DNA from: Methanocaldococcus infernus ME
Lineage (GTDB): Archaea > AGJL01 > Methanococci > Methanococcales > Methanocaldococcaceae
NCBI RefSeq assembly: GCF_000092305.1
Contig: NC_014122.1
Span: 1,264,195 to 1,328,194 of the forward strand
Direction: 5' to 3'
DNA length: 64,000 nt
Shown here one piece after another: positions 1 through 10,256 of this stretch. The notes beneath the pieces were generated by a model. That model was not told where the DNA came from. It was given only the letters and a program-made list of their open reading frames with translations, and did not search any database. The number at the start of each line of letters is the position of its first letter. The stretch's first letter is position 1. The position numbers were made by a program, and so were the translations under genes.

Positions 1-776
1 ATAATACTTCACTAAAAGTATTTTTTGCTATAGAAATAATTGATGATTTTAAAGTTAATTTTTACTCCTTATGTAATGATAATAATACACATTACTTTTG
101 GACATTTGGGGACAATTCAAATTCAACAAGTGCAAATCCTTCTCATAAATATGAAAAAGAAGGATTGTACATAATTAAATTAAAAGTTAATAATTCATTT
201 GGTGAAACATCATATGATGAGTGTTTACTAGAAATAAAAAAATTAAGGCCTATTAATATTACTTTTAGTAATAAAACAATACACTCAAACAAATCTAATG
301 TAACTATATATTGTAACATTACTGTAAAGAACCCATTTTCCACAAAAATTTATGGGAATATTCAATTTATAGACTATAATGACTACAAACCAGAAAAAAC
401 ATATATTCCATTTGAGTTGTTACCAAATGAAACAAAAGTATTTTCAATTCCTATAAATATCTCAAAAAGTACACAAATAAAAGGATATGTTGAATATTAT
501 ATGCCCATTAAAAGATTAATTAAATATGTATGGAGTTTTAAAGAAAATATTGAGTTAATAAAACCAAAAGAAGTAAAATTTAACAACTACTATTACAATC
601 TAACCTTAAATCAATTAAAAATTATTATAAAAATAAATAAAATTAGAAAAAATTATACAATAACAAAAAAGATAGAAATTGAGGAAAATGAAGAAAACTT
701 TATAAATTTAATAGTTTCTTTAATAGGATTTCTAATAGGACTAACATCAATTTATTTGAAGATTCATAAGTTTTAA
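1..776 (+). CDS. PKD-domain surface protein, C-terminal part (cut by window edge)
   Basis: The reading frame is open from the first bases of the window, so the gene begins outside it. The first 80 or so visible residues form a PKD fold, shown by a WTFGDNSNS core followed by NPSHKYEKEGLY, the usual PKD signature. A roughly 120-residue beta-rich stretch with many potential N-glycosylation sequons follows, then a hydrophobic segment (FINLIVSLIGFLIGLTSIYL) and a short basic tail, which suggests a C-terminal membrane anchor with the bulk outside the cell. PKD domains usually mediate protein or sugar contacts in archaeal surface proteins. The next gene begins 14 bases downstream on the same strand. 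The specific function is unknown. The domain call is strong. Confidence 0.75.
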   Translation, partial: NTSLKVFFAIEIIDDFKVNFYSLCNDNNTHYFWTFGDNSNSTSANPSHKYEKEGLYIIKLKVNNSFGETSYDECLLEIKKLRPINITFSNKTIHSNKSNVTIYCNITVKNPFSTKIYGNIQFIDYNDYKPEKTYIPFELLPNETKVFSIPINISKSTQIKGYVEYYMPIKRLIKYVWSFKENIELIKPKEVKFNNYYYNLTLNQLKIIIKINKIRKNYTITKKIEIEENEENFINLIVSLIGFLIGLTSIYLKIHKF

Positions 777-790
777 TTTTTGGTGATTAA

Positions 791-1930
791 ATGTTAAAAA
801 CAGAGAATCTTGCAGTTGGATACAACAAAAGAATTATTATTGACAATATAAACTTAGAAATTAAAGAAGGAGAAATTCTAGCAATAATAGGGCCAAATGG
901 TGTAGGAAAATCAACACTATTAAAGTGTATAGCATCTTATTTAGATCCTATAAAAGGTGTGGTTTACTTAGACTCAAATGTAATACATAAACTAAAACCT
1001 TCTCAACTTGCTAAAAAAATGGCTGTAGTTTTAACAGAGAGGGTAAATCCTGGAAATTTAACAGGATTTGATATAATTGCAATAGGTAGACATCCATACA
1101 CTGATCTATTTGGAAGGCTAACAGAAAAAGATAAAGAGATTATAATAGAATCTGCAAGAGCTGTTAATGCTTTACATTTACTTGAAAAAAACTTCTTTGA
1201 AATGAGTGATGGTGAAAGACAAAAAATTATGATCGCAAGAGCATTGGCACAAGAACCAAAGGTTTTAATTTTAGATGAACCAACATCATTCTTAGATGCA
1301 AAACATAAAATAGAGCTTACATTACTATTAAGAAAATTAGCAATAGAAAAGAATTTAGCTATAGTTGTGACAATCCATGATATAGAACTTGCTTTAAGAA
1401 TTGCTGATAAAATAGCTTTAATTAAAGATGGTAAAATAATAGGTTATGGTCACCCAGAGGATATTATGGATAAAGAAACTGTAAATAATTTATATGATCT
1501 AAAGAGTGCAAATTTTAATGAGGAAATTGGATATTTTGAATTAAAAAATGAAAATACTATAGTTAAAAAAGTTTTTGTAGTTTGTGGTGGAGGTAGTGGA
1601 GCAAATGTTCTTAGATATTTAGTTAAAAATAGATATAAAGTTTATTGTGGAGTCTTACATGAGAATGATATTGATTATGTAATTGCTAAAACTATGGAAA
1701 CTGTAGTTGTTAGTGAAAAGCCATATCAACCAATATCTGAAGAAAAGTTTAATGAAGCCCTAAAATATATAAAAATGTGTGATGTTGTTATAGAAACTAA
1801 CTTTCCTATTGGAGAGATTAACAAGTTGAATTTAAAGCTTATAGGACTTACTAAAGAATATGGTAAAAAAGTCATTAAATTTAGTGGAAAAATTAAAGAA
1901 TTAAACAAGCAATTATTAAGTTTATTTTAA
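791..1930 (+). CDS. ABC transporter ATPase, corrinoid/iron type, with extra C-terminal domain
   Basis: ATPase of the FecE/BtuD class that energises uptake of iron chelates or corrinoids. Visible motifs are Walker A GPNGVGKST (residues 34-42), the signature MSDGERQK near 137, Walker B VLILDEPTSFLD near 160 and the H-loop histidine in VTIHD. The ABC domain ends near residue 250. About 120 more residues follow, opening with a glycine-rich strand (VFVVCGGGSGANV) that looks Rossmann-like, so the protein is longer than the usual 250 residues. A GGTGAT ribosome site lies 4 nt before the ATG. The matching permeases and binding protein are probably the minus-strand genes at 8.1-11.6 kb, though they are 6 kb away. 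The substrate is inferred from the nearby cobN remnant and cbiZ. Confidence 0.85.
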   Translation: MLKTENLAVGYNKRIIIDNINLEIKEGEILAIIGPNGVGKSTLLKCIASYLDPIKGVVYLDSNVIHKLKPSQLAKKMAVVLTERVNPGNLTGFDIIAIGRHPYTDLFGRLTEKDKEIIIESARAVNALHLLEKNFFEMSDGERQKIMIARALAQEPKVLILDEPTSFLDAKHKIELTLLLRKLAIEKNLAIVVTIHDIELALRIADKIALIKDGKIIGYGHPEDIMDKETVNNLYDLKSANFNEEIGYFELKNENTIVKKVFVVCGGGSGANVLRYLVKNRYKVYCGVLHENDIDYVIAKTMETVVVSEKPYQPISEEKFNEALKYIKMCDVVIETNFPIGEINKLNLKLIGLTKEYGKKVIKFSGKIKELNKQLLSLF

Positions 1931-1931
1931 A

Positions 1932-2366
1932 TTATTCAACTCTATTTATTTTATTCTCTGGAAATATTATAGCATTGTTTCCACAACACATATAAGAACA
2001 GGCATTACTGTTAATTACACAGTTGTATGGATATTTAACAACAACTCTATTATTTTCTACATCATAAACACCCTTTGGACAGAAATCAACACATTTTTTA
2101 CAATTTTTACATTTTTCATAGTCAATTTTTGGAAACCATGGGATTTCTTTCCTTTTCTTCCCACCAAATTCCTCATATTCTAACTCCATAACTACATCAT
2201 AGAGCATTCTATATAGTTTTTTATTGGGTTCTCTAACAAGCTTTGTAATTTTTTCATAAGTATCATATATCTCTTTAATTCCTAATTCCTTTGAAAGTTT
2301 TTTAATCTCTAAATTCAAAATCATAAATTCCCTAATTTTCTTTAAAAGTTCTTTTTTCTTTTCCAT
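1932..2366 (-). CDS. 4Fe-4S ferredoxin-like protein
   Basis: A 144-residue protein with an N-terminal, mostly charged helical region of about 70 residues, then a 4Fe-4S motif CKNCKKCVDFCPKG. A second Cys-rich stretch near the C-terminus (NCVINSNACSYMCCGNNAI) has irregular spacing, so the second cluster is uncertain. It is probably a cytoplasmic electron carrier or a partner of a redox enzyme. A GAGGTGA ribosome site precedes the ATG. The gene is convergent with the ABC ATPase (one base between them) and divergent from the cobN remnant. The partner is unknown. Confidence 0.75.
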   Translation of the reverse strand: MEKKKELLKKIREFMILNLEIKKLSKELGIKEIYDTYEKITKLVREPNKKLYRMLYDVVMELEYEEFGGKKRKEIPWFPKIDYEKCKNCKKCVDFCPKGVYDVENNRVVVKYPYNCVINSNACSYMCCGNNAIIFPENKINRVE

Positions 2367-2482
2367 GTTTTCACCTCATTTAAAATTACTTTACCACATC
2401 CCAAAAAATTTTTAATATGCGTTAATATATAATTTATCAAAATTATTTGAAAGTTTTTTAACTTAATCTGAATGGTGAAAAT

Positions 2483-5400
2483 ATGATAAAAATAGGTTTT
2501 GTATCTACAGTAGATAGTGATGATTTGGTTTTTGAAGAGGCATATAAAGAAGTAAAAAAGTATGGGATTGAACTTAAAATATTGGATTATAAATGTAGTA
2601 AAGAAGAATTTAAAGAGTTTTTAGAGTTTATTAAAGATGCTAACATTGTATTTACAAAACTCATGGGAGGAAAAAATGCATTTAGGTATTTTGATGAATT
2701 GAAGGCATTTGTTGATAAACATAACATTCCATTCCTTCCACTACCTACATTAAATGAAGTTCATCCAGATTTGGATGAGGCAACAACAGTGAGCGAGGAT
2801 GTTAAATTAAAGGTTATCAAATATTTAGGTTATGAAGGAGTTGAAAATTATAAAAATCTCTTATTATATCTGGCAAATAAATTTGGAGACAAAAACATTC
2901 CCTACGAGGAGCCAAAACCCATGCCATGGCAAGGAATTTATTACAAAAACAAATACTTTGAAACTTTGGATGATTATTTAGATTATTTAAAAGAAATTGG
3001 TAAAGAAATAAATGGAAAACCAATAATAGGCATCCTATTTTACAGAATTGGTTTATTGCAAACAATATCGATTACCTCAACGACTTAATTGAAATTGTTG
3101 AGGATAAAAGAGCAATACCTGTTGCCGTCTTCACATCCCATTTAAAAAATGAATTAGGGGCTATTGGGACATTAGGGGTGTTTAAGAAATTTTTCTATAA
3201 AGATGGCAAGCCATTCATCCATGCCTTAATAAATACAACTATGTTTACCTTATCCATGGGAGTTAAGGCAGATATCTTAAAGGATGAACCAGAATTTTTG
3301 AAGGAATTAGATGTTCCAATTTTGCAGGGAATTATAAGCACTGGATTTATTGAAGATTGGGAAAAATCAATATCTGGGGTAAATCCAATTGATTTAGTAA
3401 TTGGAATGGCCATACCTGAATTTGATGGAGCAATAATACATTCTCCAATAGGAGGAAAAGAAAAGGTTAAGGATGGAGAAATTGGAGTTCCAATTATAAA
3501 ATATAAAGCAATAAAAGATAGAGTAGAAAAAATTGTTGATTTATCACTAAAGTATGCAAATTTAAAGTTAAAACCAAACAATAAAAAAAGAATAGCCATA
3601 ATTTTCCACAACTATCCACCAAGGAATGATAAAATAGCAAGTGCTTTTGGGTTAGATAGTCCTGAAAGTGTTTTAAATATATTAAAAGAGTTAAAAAAGA
3701 GAGGTTTTATTGTTGATGAACTCTATGAAAATGGAACTGAATTAATTAAAAAGATGTTAAATTACGCAACAAATGATAAGAGGTTTTTAACTGAGGAAAT
3801 GATAAAGAAAGCTGTAGGAAAAGTTAAAAAAGAGGATTAAAGATGGTTTAATTCACTATCTGAGAAAGTAAAAAAGGAAATGATCAAAAATTGGGGGCAA
3901 TTCCTGGAGAAGTTATGAATTTTGATGAGGAATTAATAATCCCAGGAATAATAAATGGAAATATATTTATCTCTGTTCAACCACCAAGAGGCTTTGGAGA
4001 AGATCCATTTGCTATTTATCACTCTCCAGATCTACCATCAACCCACTATGGGTGTTCCTATAAAAGGAGAGAAGTTAGTCAATATGATCTTTATGATTAT
4101 TAGATATCAATTTAATTATTTAGAAAAGTTAGCAAAGGTTTTAGGTTATGATTGGGATAGATTAAATAAAGAAAAAGGGAAAAACCACAAAATTATAGAT
4201 AGAATAAATGAGATTGGATTAAATTTACTGAAGGAATACATGAAATATAATTTTGATGAAAACAAAATTGATAAACTAAAAATTATAAAAATTAATTCTG
4301 AAATAAGAGAGATTTTAAAAGTTGTTTCAAAAATCTATAGAAATTTAATGAAAGTAAATGAAGAAGTTGAAAATGCAGTAAATGCCTTGGAAGGAAGATA
4401 TATTCCGCCAAAAATAGCAGGAGCCCCAACAAAGGATATAAATTGTCTCCCTACAGGAAGAAACTTTTATTCATACAATCCTCAAGAAATTCCAACAAAA
4501 AGTGCCTATGAAATAGGAAAGAAATTAGCCGAAGACTTAATCAATAAATATTTAAAAGAAGAGGGAAAATATCCTGAGTATATTGGGATTGTTGTTTGGG
4601 GATCTCCTACAATGAGAACTAAAGGAGATGACATTGGAGAGATTTTATATTTATTGGGGGTTAAGCCTGTTTGGAACAAGATGGGAAGAGTTGTTGGCAT
4701 AGAGGTTATTCCATTAGAGGAATTGGGAAGACCAAGGATAGATGTAACTTTAAGAATTAGTGGCTTATTTAGAGATACATTCCCACAAGTTATTGAGCTA
4801 ATTGATGAAGCAATAAGAACTGTCGCAAATTTAGATGAACCAGACGAGATGAACTATGTGAAAAAACACTATAAGCAAGAAATTGAAGAAAAATTAAAAA
4901 AAGGAATTGATGAAAGGATAGCAAGAGAAACCTCTTTATATAGAATATTTGGATGTAAACCAGGATGTTATGGAGCAGGAGTTGCCGATTTATTAGAAAG
5001 TAAAAATTGGAAATCATTAGAGGATTTAGCAAAGGTTTATGTTGAGTGGGGAGGGTATGCTTATGGAAAAAATATTTATGGAGTTGAAGCAAAGGAAGAG
5101 TTTATTAAAAGACTCTCAAAGATTGAATTAACAGTTAAAAATGAAGATAGTCAAGAATGGACATCTTTGAGGGGGATGACTTCAACAGTTACCATGGTGG
5201 AATGATTGCAGCTGTAACTTATTACTCAGGTAAGCAGCCAAAAAGTTATATTGGAGACACTTCAAATCCAAGTAAGATAAAAACAAAACATTTAAAGGAA
5301 GAAGGAAAACAAATATTTAGAACAAAAATAATAAATCCAAAGTGGATTGAAGGAATGAAAAAGCATGGATATAAAGGAGCATCTGACTTTTCAAAGTACA

Positions 5401-5657
5401 TTGATCATATATTCCAATGGGATGCCACCTCAAATATAATAGACGATTGGATGTATGAAAAAATTGCTGAAAAATATATTTTTAATAAAGAAATGGAAAA
5501 ATTCTTTAAAGAAAATAACCCTTATGCCTTGTTGAATATAACTGAGAGGTTATTGGAAGCAATAGAGAGGGGTATGTGGAAAGCAAATAAAGAAATGAAA
5601 GAAAAATTAAGAAAGAAATATTTAGAAATTGAGGGAATGATAGAAGAAAAACTTTAA
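2483..5657 (+). pseudogene. cobN: CobN/BchH-type cobalt chelatase large subunit, decayed
   Basis: The pieces read as one CobN-like chelatase, the large subunit that inserts cobalt in corrin synthesis. Landmarks in order are the N-terminal domain; IIPGIINGNIFISVQPPRG in frame 3 near 3940; VVWGSPTMRTKGDD and GRPRIDVTLRISGLFRD in frame 1 near 4590-4780; and GGMIAAVTYYSG near 5200. Lesions seen: a one-base loss near 3045 (FYR-NWF joins frames 2 and 1), an in-frame TAA at 3838-3840, a frameshift near 3895, a further frame change near 4050-4110 and a one-base loss near 5158. The HxKHGT-type central region expected after the THYG stretch near 4050 is missing, so a deletion is likely. About 1,060 codons remain, against roughly 1,200-1,300 usual. 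A good GGTGA site and ATG remain at the 5' end. Confidence 0.88.
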
Positions 5658-5683
5658 ATTTTTATGTTCTATTATATTTTTTT

Positions 5684-6572
5684 ATTGTTATAGAGTTTAA
5701 ATGTGAAATTATTAAATATCTAATCCTAAAAGTAACAAATAAATGTAATTTAAACTGTATTTATTGTTATGCATTTAATAAAAACAATAAAGATATGGAT
5801 TTTAAAACTGCAAAGAATGCAGTTGATTGTATTTTAGAAATGGATAATAAGTTAAAAATTCAATTTACTGGTGGGGAACCACTTTTGAATTTTAATTTAA
5901 TTGAAAGAATAATAAAATACTGTAATAAAAATTACTCTGATAAAGATATCTCTTATGCAATACAGACGAATGGAACTCTAATAAATAAAAAATTTGTTAA
6001 AAAAATTAAGGAATTAAATATAAAAATTGGCATTAGCATAGATGGTTTGGAAATAAATGACACACTAAGACCCTACAAAAACAAAAAACCTTCAACAATA
6101 GACACGTTAAGAGGAATATATCTTTTATAAAGAATATAATATTCCTTTTGGTATAACAGTGGTTGTAACAAACAAAAATCTTCCAAACATAAAGGAATTC
6201 GTTGAATATTTAATTACTTTAGGGATTAAAAGTATAAGTTTTGATCTATTAAAGCCAAAGAGAAAAGAACATTTAAAATTAATGCCGAATGAAGATGAAT
6301 TTAATAAAATTTTAAATGAGTTGAGAAATTATCCAATATATATTAAGAACATATTAAGAAAAGAAAAACTAAAGGAAAGTAAAAAATATTGCTTTTTAAA
6401 TAGTGGAGACTTACTCTTTGTCAATGAGTTTGGAAATATCTACCCCTGTCCTACATTAGAAGGGTATTTTTATATGGGTAATATAAATAAAATTGATAAA
6501 GAAAATCTAAAATTATTTAAAATTAATTGTAATTACTGTTTTGCAAGGAAATTTTTAATAGATACTATATAG
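5684..6572 (+). pseudogene. radical SAM protein, frameshifted and without a clear start
   Basis: The 5' part encodes the radical SAM cluster motif CNLNCIYC (bases 5744-5767), then a GGEP motif (FTGGEPLLNF), QTNGT and ISIDG, all typical of the family. The frame stops at 6128-6130. The same protein continues one frame over as FYKEYNIPFGITVVVTNK, so a one-base indel lies near 6115-6125. The C-terminal half ends with a second Cys set (CPTLEGYFYMGN, CNYC) like a SPASM/twitch region. No ATG, GTG or TTG lies in frame before the cluster. A GTG at 5703 would fit only with another frameshift near 5718. The gene sits between the cobN remnant and the TIM-barrel gene. The substrate is unknown. Confidence 0.75.
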
Positions 6573-6580
6573 GAGATAAT

Positions 6581-7333
6581 ATGATAGGCGTCTCAACAAG
6601 TATATTTGCAGATTCAAATACAAAGTTAGAAGATGCTTTATCAATTTTAGAAGATAAAACAAAATATGTTGAACTTATTTGTGATGGACGCTTAAATGTT
6701 ATGGAAAATATTGAAGTTCCACTTTCTTTTGATTTGAAATATACATTACATTGTCCACTTTCAGATATGAATTTATCGTCCTTTAGGGAAAAGGTTAGAA
6801 AAACAAGTATAGAAGTTGTTGAGGATATTTTAAAAGTTGCCGATAAAGCGAACGCTTCCTTAATAGTTCTTCATCCAGGTTATTGTATCTTTAAAGAAGA
6901 TTATACAAAAGCATTAAATGCTTTAAAAAAGTCTATATTCGAGTTAAATAGACTTCAAAGTGAATATTCCATAAAAATAACAATAGAAAATATGCCATCT
7001 TATAGTATGTTTATGTTTAGGGAACCAACTGAGGAAATTATTGAAATTTTAGGAGATGTTGGAATAACCTTTGATATTGGACATTCTTTTTTAAATAACA
7101 ACATTAATGAATTTTTAAATGATAAAATCATTGATAAAATTTTCCATATCCACATTCATGATAACAATGGAGAGTTTGATGAACATCTATGTATAGGAAA
7201 GGGAAAGATTGAATTTGAAAAATATAAAAGAAAGTTAAAACGAATAAATTGTATAGAAATGATTGAAATGCAGTATAAGAGTATTAAAGATTTGGATTTA
7301 TGTATTGAAAGGGTTAAAAAGTTGTTTAGGTGA
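6581..7333 (+). CDS. sugar-phosphate isomerase/epimerase-like TIM barrel
   Basis: A 250-residue protein of the xylose-isomerase-like/AP endonuclease 2 TIM-barrel superfamily. Supporting strands and metal-ligand candidates are LIVLHPGY, ITIENMPS with its glutamate, ITFDIGHS, IFHIHIHDNNGEFDEH and a final glutamate in CIEMIEMQ. These fit a metal-dependent isomerase or epimerase of the Hyi/IolE type, or endonuclease IV. The gene begins 8 bases after the broken radical SAM gene and ends 4 bases before cbiZ, so the three look like one transcription unit. Its role next to cbiZ (for example in sugar or nucleotide-loop chemistry) is conjecture. Confidence 0.7.
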   Translation: MIGVSTSIFADSNTKLEDALSILEDKTKYVELICDGRLNVMENIEVPLSFDLKYTLHCPLSDMNLSSFREKVRKTSIEVVEDILKVADKANASLIVLHPGYCIFKEDYTKALNALKKSIFELNRLQSEYSIKITIENMPSYSMFMFREPTEEIIEILGDVGITFDIGHSFLNNNINEFLNDKIIDKIFHIHIHDNNGEFDEHLCIGKGKIEFEKYKRKLKRINCIEMIEMQYKSIKDLDLCIERVKKLFR

Positions 7334-7337
7334 TAAT

Positions 7338-8105
7338 ATGGAAAGAATTTTAAATATGGATGATTGGGATGCATATAAAATTTCTCATACTGTTGATGTT
7401 GATGGAGAAGTTGAAAAAACAAAATCCCTAATAATTGAATTTGGTAAAAAAAGAAGAGTTTTGTCAACAAGAGAGGGATTTAAGAAAGTTAAATACGTTG
7501 GAAATCATTCAATCCCCGTACCATTTTGGGATAAGATTCACAACTACAAAGATTATGAAGATCATGTTTTAAGGAAGATTGGGATTAAAAAGGAGGATAT
7601 TGCTTTACTATCAACTGGAGCTAATATGGATAATTTAGCTATTGCAAAAGAGGAATTTGATGAATTTTATGTAGTTGCTTTTACAACTGCTGGAGCAAAG
7701 TATAACGCAATAAGATTAGGAGATGAAGAAGCAGAGTATATTGAAAAAGATTTTAAAACTTACAAAATTGAAAATGGAAAATTAATCCCTAAAGAAGAAA
7801 TTGGAACTGTTAATATTATTTTAATAACAAATGCAAGATTAACTGATGGAGCTATGGCAAGGGCTATAATAACCATTACAGAGGCAAAAACTAATGCCTT
7901 TCAAGAGTTAAATATAAGAAGTACTAAACATTCTGAACTTCAAGCAACAGGAACAGGAACAGATAATGTTATAGTTGTTGGGGGTTTTGGTAAAGGAGTT
8001 AATTACACAGGAGGACATACAAAAATTGGAGAAATGATGGCCAAGGTTGTTAAAAGCTCTGTAATAGAAGCATTAATTAAACAAGATAACTTAAAAATAA
8101 ACTAA
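7338..8105 (+). CDS. cbiZ: adenosylcobinamide amidohydrolase CbiZ
   Basis: CbiZ cleaves the aminopropanol or nucleotide-loop side chain of imported (adenosyl)cobinamide/pseudocobalamin, giving adenosylcobyric acid that can be rebuilt into the cell's own corrinoid. The 255-residue protein shows the family blocks LLSTGANMDN, TTAGAKYNAIRLGD, VNIILITNARLTDGAMARA, TEAKTNAFQELN and ATGTGTDNV followed by YTGGHTKIGEM. The start is the ATG at 7338, with GGTGAT overlapping the preceding stop codon; a longer open frame upstream lacks a ribosome site. The gene is convergent with the corrinoid-type permeases, overlapping by 4 bases, which supports a corrinoid salvage role for the whole cluster. Confidence 0.9.
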   Translation: MERILNMDDWDAYKISHTVDVDGEVEKTKSLIIEFGKKRRVLSTREGFKKVKYVGNHSIPVPFWDKIHNYKDYEDHVLRKIGIKKEDIALLSTGANMDNLAIAKEEFDEFYVVAFTTAGAKYNAIRLGDEEAEYIEKDFKTYKIENGKLIPKEEIGTVNIILITNARLTDGAMARAIITITEAKTNAFQELNIRSTKHSELQATGTGTDNVIVVGGFGKGVNYTGGHTKIGEMMAKVVKSSVIEALIKQDNLKIN

Positions 8106-9121
8106 AGATCAATTTTCAAATGTTTTTCTGACTTATATATTAAATAAACTACTAATAATCCTCCAAATAAATCTAAAATTGATTTCACAGGAATTACTTT
8201 TGGAGCAAATAATTTTATTGATATTAAATAACATAGTAGTGAAATAAACATTCCAACTAACATTGAGGCAGGAATAGTCCATCTATGATCAGAGGTTTTC
8301 ATTATAATCCTTGCAATATATGGAGAGGCAATACCAATAAATGGTATTAAACCAACAAATGGTATTATTGTTCCAACAATAAAACTTGATAAGAATAAAA
8401 TTAATAATCTAACTTTTTTTATATTTAAACCAAAACTTTTTGCATAGTTTTCACCAAACAATAGAGCATTTAAATGTTTTGAAAGTAAATAAGATATTAT
8501 CAAAAATATTATTGAGCAAGTCAATATTAATTTTAGATTTTCCCATCTTACACCTGTAAAATTACCTTGTAAATACATCCAAAACTCTTGGATTTCAATG
8601 TTATCTGCAAAGGTTATAAGATAGCTTTCTACTCCATAATAGAAGTAGGTAAATAATATTGTACAAACTAACACTCCACTTACATCTCTAATTCTTGAGG
8701 CAAGAAATAATAGAACAATTAGTGCTAAACTTGCTCCTATCCAGCCACCTATAACATGATCAGGAATATTTAGAAAGTTTGAAAATGAAAATCCAAGAAA
8801 TATAGTAATTGCTACACCAAGAATAGCTCCACTTGAGATCCCAGTTGTGTATGGGGATGCCAAAAGATTTCTAAATAGTGTTTGGAGTTTTAATCCTGAA
8901 ACAGACAAAACCATTCCAACAATTACAGCAGTCACCAATGGTGGAATTCTTACTTCCCATATTAATATATCTTTAAATTTATCTCCAGTGCTACCATAAA
9001 ATAAAAAATTTTTAACATCTTGAATTGTTATAGACTTTGCACTACCTCCTTTAAAAATTCCATAAATAAAAAGTGAAAATATTAATATTACTAACAAAAA
9101 AATAATGAAAATTCTTCTCAT
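8102..9121 (-). CDS. BtuC/FecCD-family ABC permease (second of pair)
   Basis: A 339-residue polytopic membrane protein of the FecCD/BtuC family, with about nine to ten hydrophobic helices. Family landmarks are RIPPLVTAVIVGMVLSVSG, FRNLLASPYTTGISSGAILG and GLIPFIGIASPYIARI, the last including the loop that couples to the ATPase. It starts directly after the stop of the adjacent permease. The two permeases differ clearly, so a heterodimeric channel, as in FecC/FecD, is plausible. It is the last gene of the unit binding protein - permease - permease. No ATPase follows; the ATPase at 791-1930 is the likely partner. Confidence 0.88.
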   Translation of the reverse strand: MRRIFIIFLLVILIFSLFIYGIFKGGSAKSITIQDVKNFLFYGSTGDKFKDILIWEVRIPPLVTAVIVGMVLSVSGLKLQTLFRNLLASPYTTGISSGAILGVAITIFLGFSFSNFLNIPDHVIGGWIGASLALIVLLFLASRIRDVSGVLVCTILFTYFYYGVESYLITFADNIEIQEFWMYLQGNFTGVRWENLKLILTCSIIFLIISYLLSKHLNALLFGENYAKSFGLNIKKVRLLILFLSSFIVGTIIPFVGLIPFIGIASPYIARIIMKTSDHRWTIPASMLVGMFISLLCYLISIKLFAPKVIPVKSILDLFGGLLVVYLIYKSEKHLKIDL

Positions 9122-10165
9122 TTAAATCCCCATCTTTCCCCTTTTTATATATATTATTATTGCAATTGGTGATCCTATTATCGCTAAAGGGCACATCAAA
9201 GTCAATTCTGAACTTGTTGTTGGAACTATAATACCAGGTCTTACAAGGATATCAGCTATTATCAAAAAAATTGCTCCAATTAGCATAGTAGTTGGGATCA
9301 CATAGAGATGCTTTGATGTTCCACATAATAATCTTGCAACTATTGGACAAACTAATCCAACAAATCCAATAGGTCCAGAAAATGCTATAATGCTTGCTGT
9401 AATCATACAAGATATTAAAATAATTAAAATTCTTAATTTTTTAATATCAATTCCAACACTTCTTGCATAATTTTCGCCAAGTAAATATGCATCAAGAAAT
9501 TTTGATAAAAAATATACCAAAAAACAGCAAATAATTATTATACTACTCATTATTAATGACTGCTTCATTGTTATAGAACTTAAAGATCCATATCCCCACA
9601 TTATAAAACTGGCTAAGACATTATTATCAACACCAATAAAATCACTAAATGAAATAACAATTGTGATTAGCCCAGATGAAATATAACCTATCATTAGCCC
9701 AACAATCAGAAGAGTAGTAATTTGTCTAACTTTCTTTGCAAGGGATAAAACAACTAACATAGTTAATAATGAACCTAAATAAGCAGATGTAATAAAGCCC
9801 CATATAGAATGAGGAATGCCAAGCTTAAATAATAGAGATGTAAAAACATATAGTGCTACACCAAGAGACGCTCCACTTGATACTCCTATTAAGTAAGGAT
9901 CAGCAAGAGGGTTTCTAAATAAACTTTGCATTAATAAACCTGCAACAGCTAATCCCATCCCTGCAAAGATTGCTCCAATTGTTCTTGGTAATCTACATTT
10001 TTCAATTATTTTGTCATAGATAGGGTTTCCAGTAGTGCCCATTATTAAATAATTATAAAATTTTTTTGGCTCTATTTTAATGGTTCCATTTGTTATACTT
10101 AATAATGATAAAAAGCCCAATATAAATAAAAGAAATAGTAAAAACAAACCTATCCTAATTTTCAA
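9122..10165 (-). CDS. BtuC/FecCD-family ABC permease (first of pair)
   Basis: A 347-residue membrane permease of the FecCD/BtuC family. Landmarks are [40 protein letters not shown] and [14 protein letters not shown] near the C-terminus. It is the first permease after the dockerin-bearing binding protein, 91 bases downstream of it, and abuts the second permease with no gap. It probably forms half of a corrinoid or iron-chelate channel. The substrate is inferred from the neighbouring cbiZ. Confidence 0.88.
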   Translation of the reverse strand: MKIRIGLFLLFLLFILGFLSLLSITNGTIKIEPKKFYNYLIMGTTGNPIYDKIIEKCRLPRTIGAIFAGMGLAVAGLLMQSLFRNPLADPYLIGVSSGASLGVALYVFTSLLFKLGIPHSIWGFITSAYLGSLLTMLVVLSLAKKVRQITTLLIVGLMIGYISSGLITIVISFSDFIGVDNNVLASFIMWGYGSLSSITMKQSLIMSSIIIICCFLVYFLSKFLDAYLLGENYARSVGIDIKKLRILIILISCMITASIIAFSGPIGFVGLVCPIVARLLCGTSKHLYVIPTTMLIGAIFLIIADILVRPGIIVPTTSSELTLMCPLAIIGSPIAIIIYIKRGKMGI

Positions 10166-10256
10166 AAATACATCACCTTATATTATTAATTAACTATAAT
10201 AATCTTGAAGAGATATAAAAATATTTTAAATTTATAAATCTAAAAAATAAAATATA

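Noticed and set aside
2483..5657. Programmed frameshifting or recoding to make a full CobN
   Set aside because: There are several frame changes, a TAA stop (not recoded as selenocysteine or pyrrolysine) and missing central sequence; decay is simpler.
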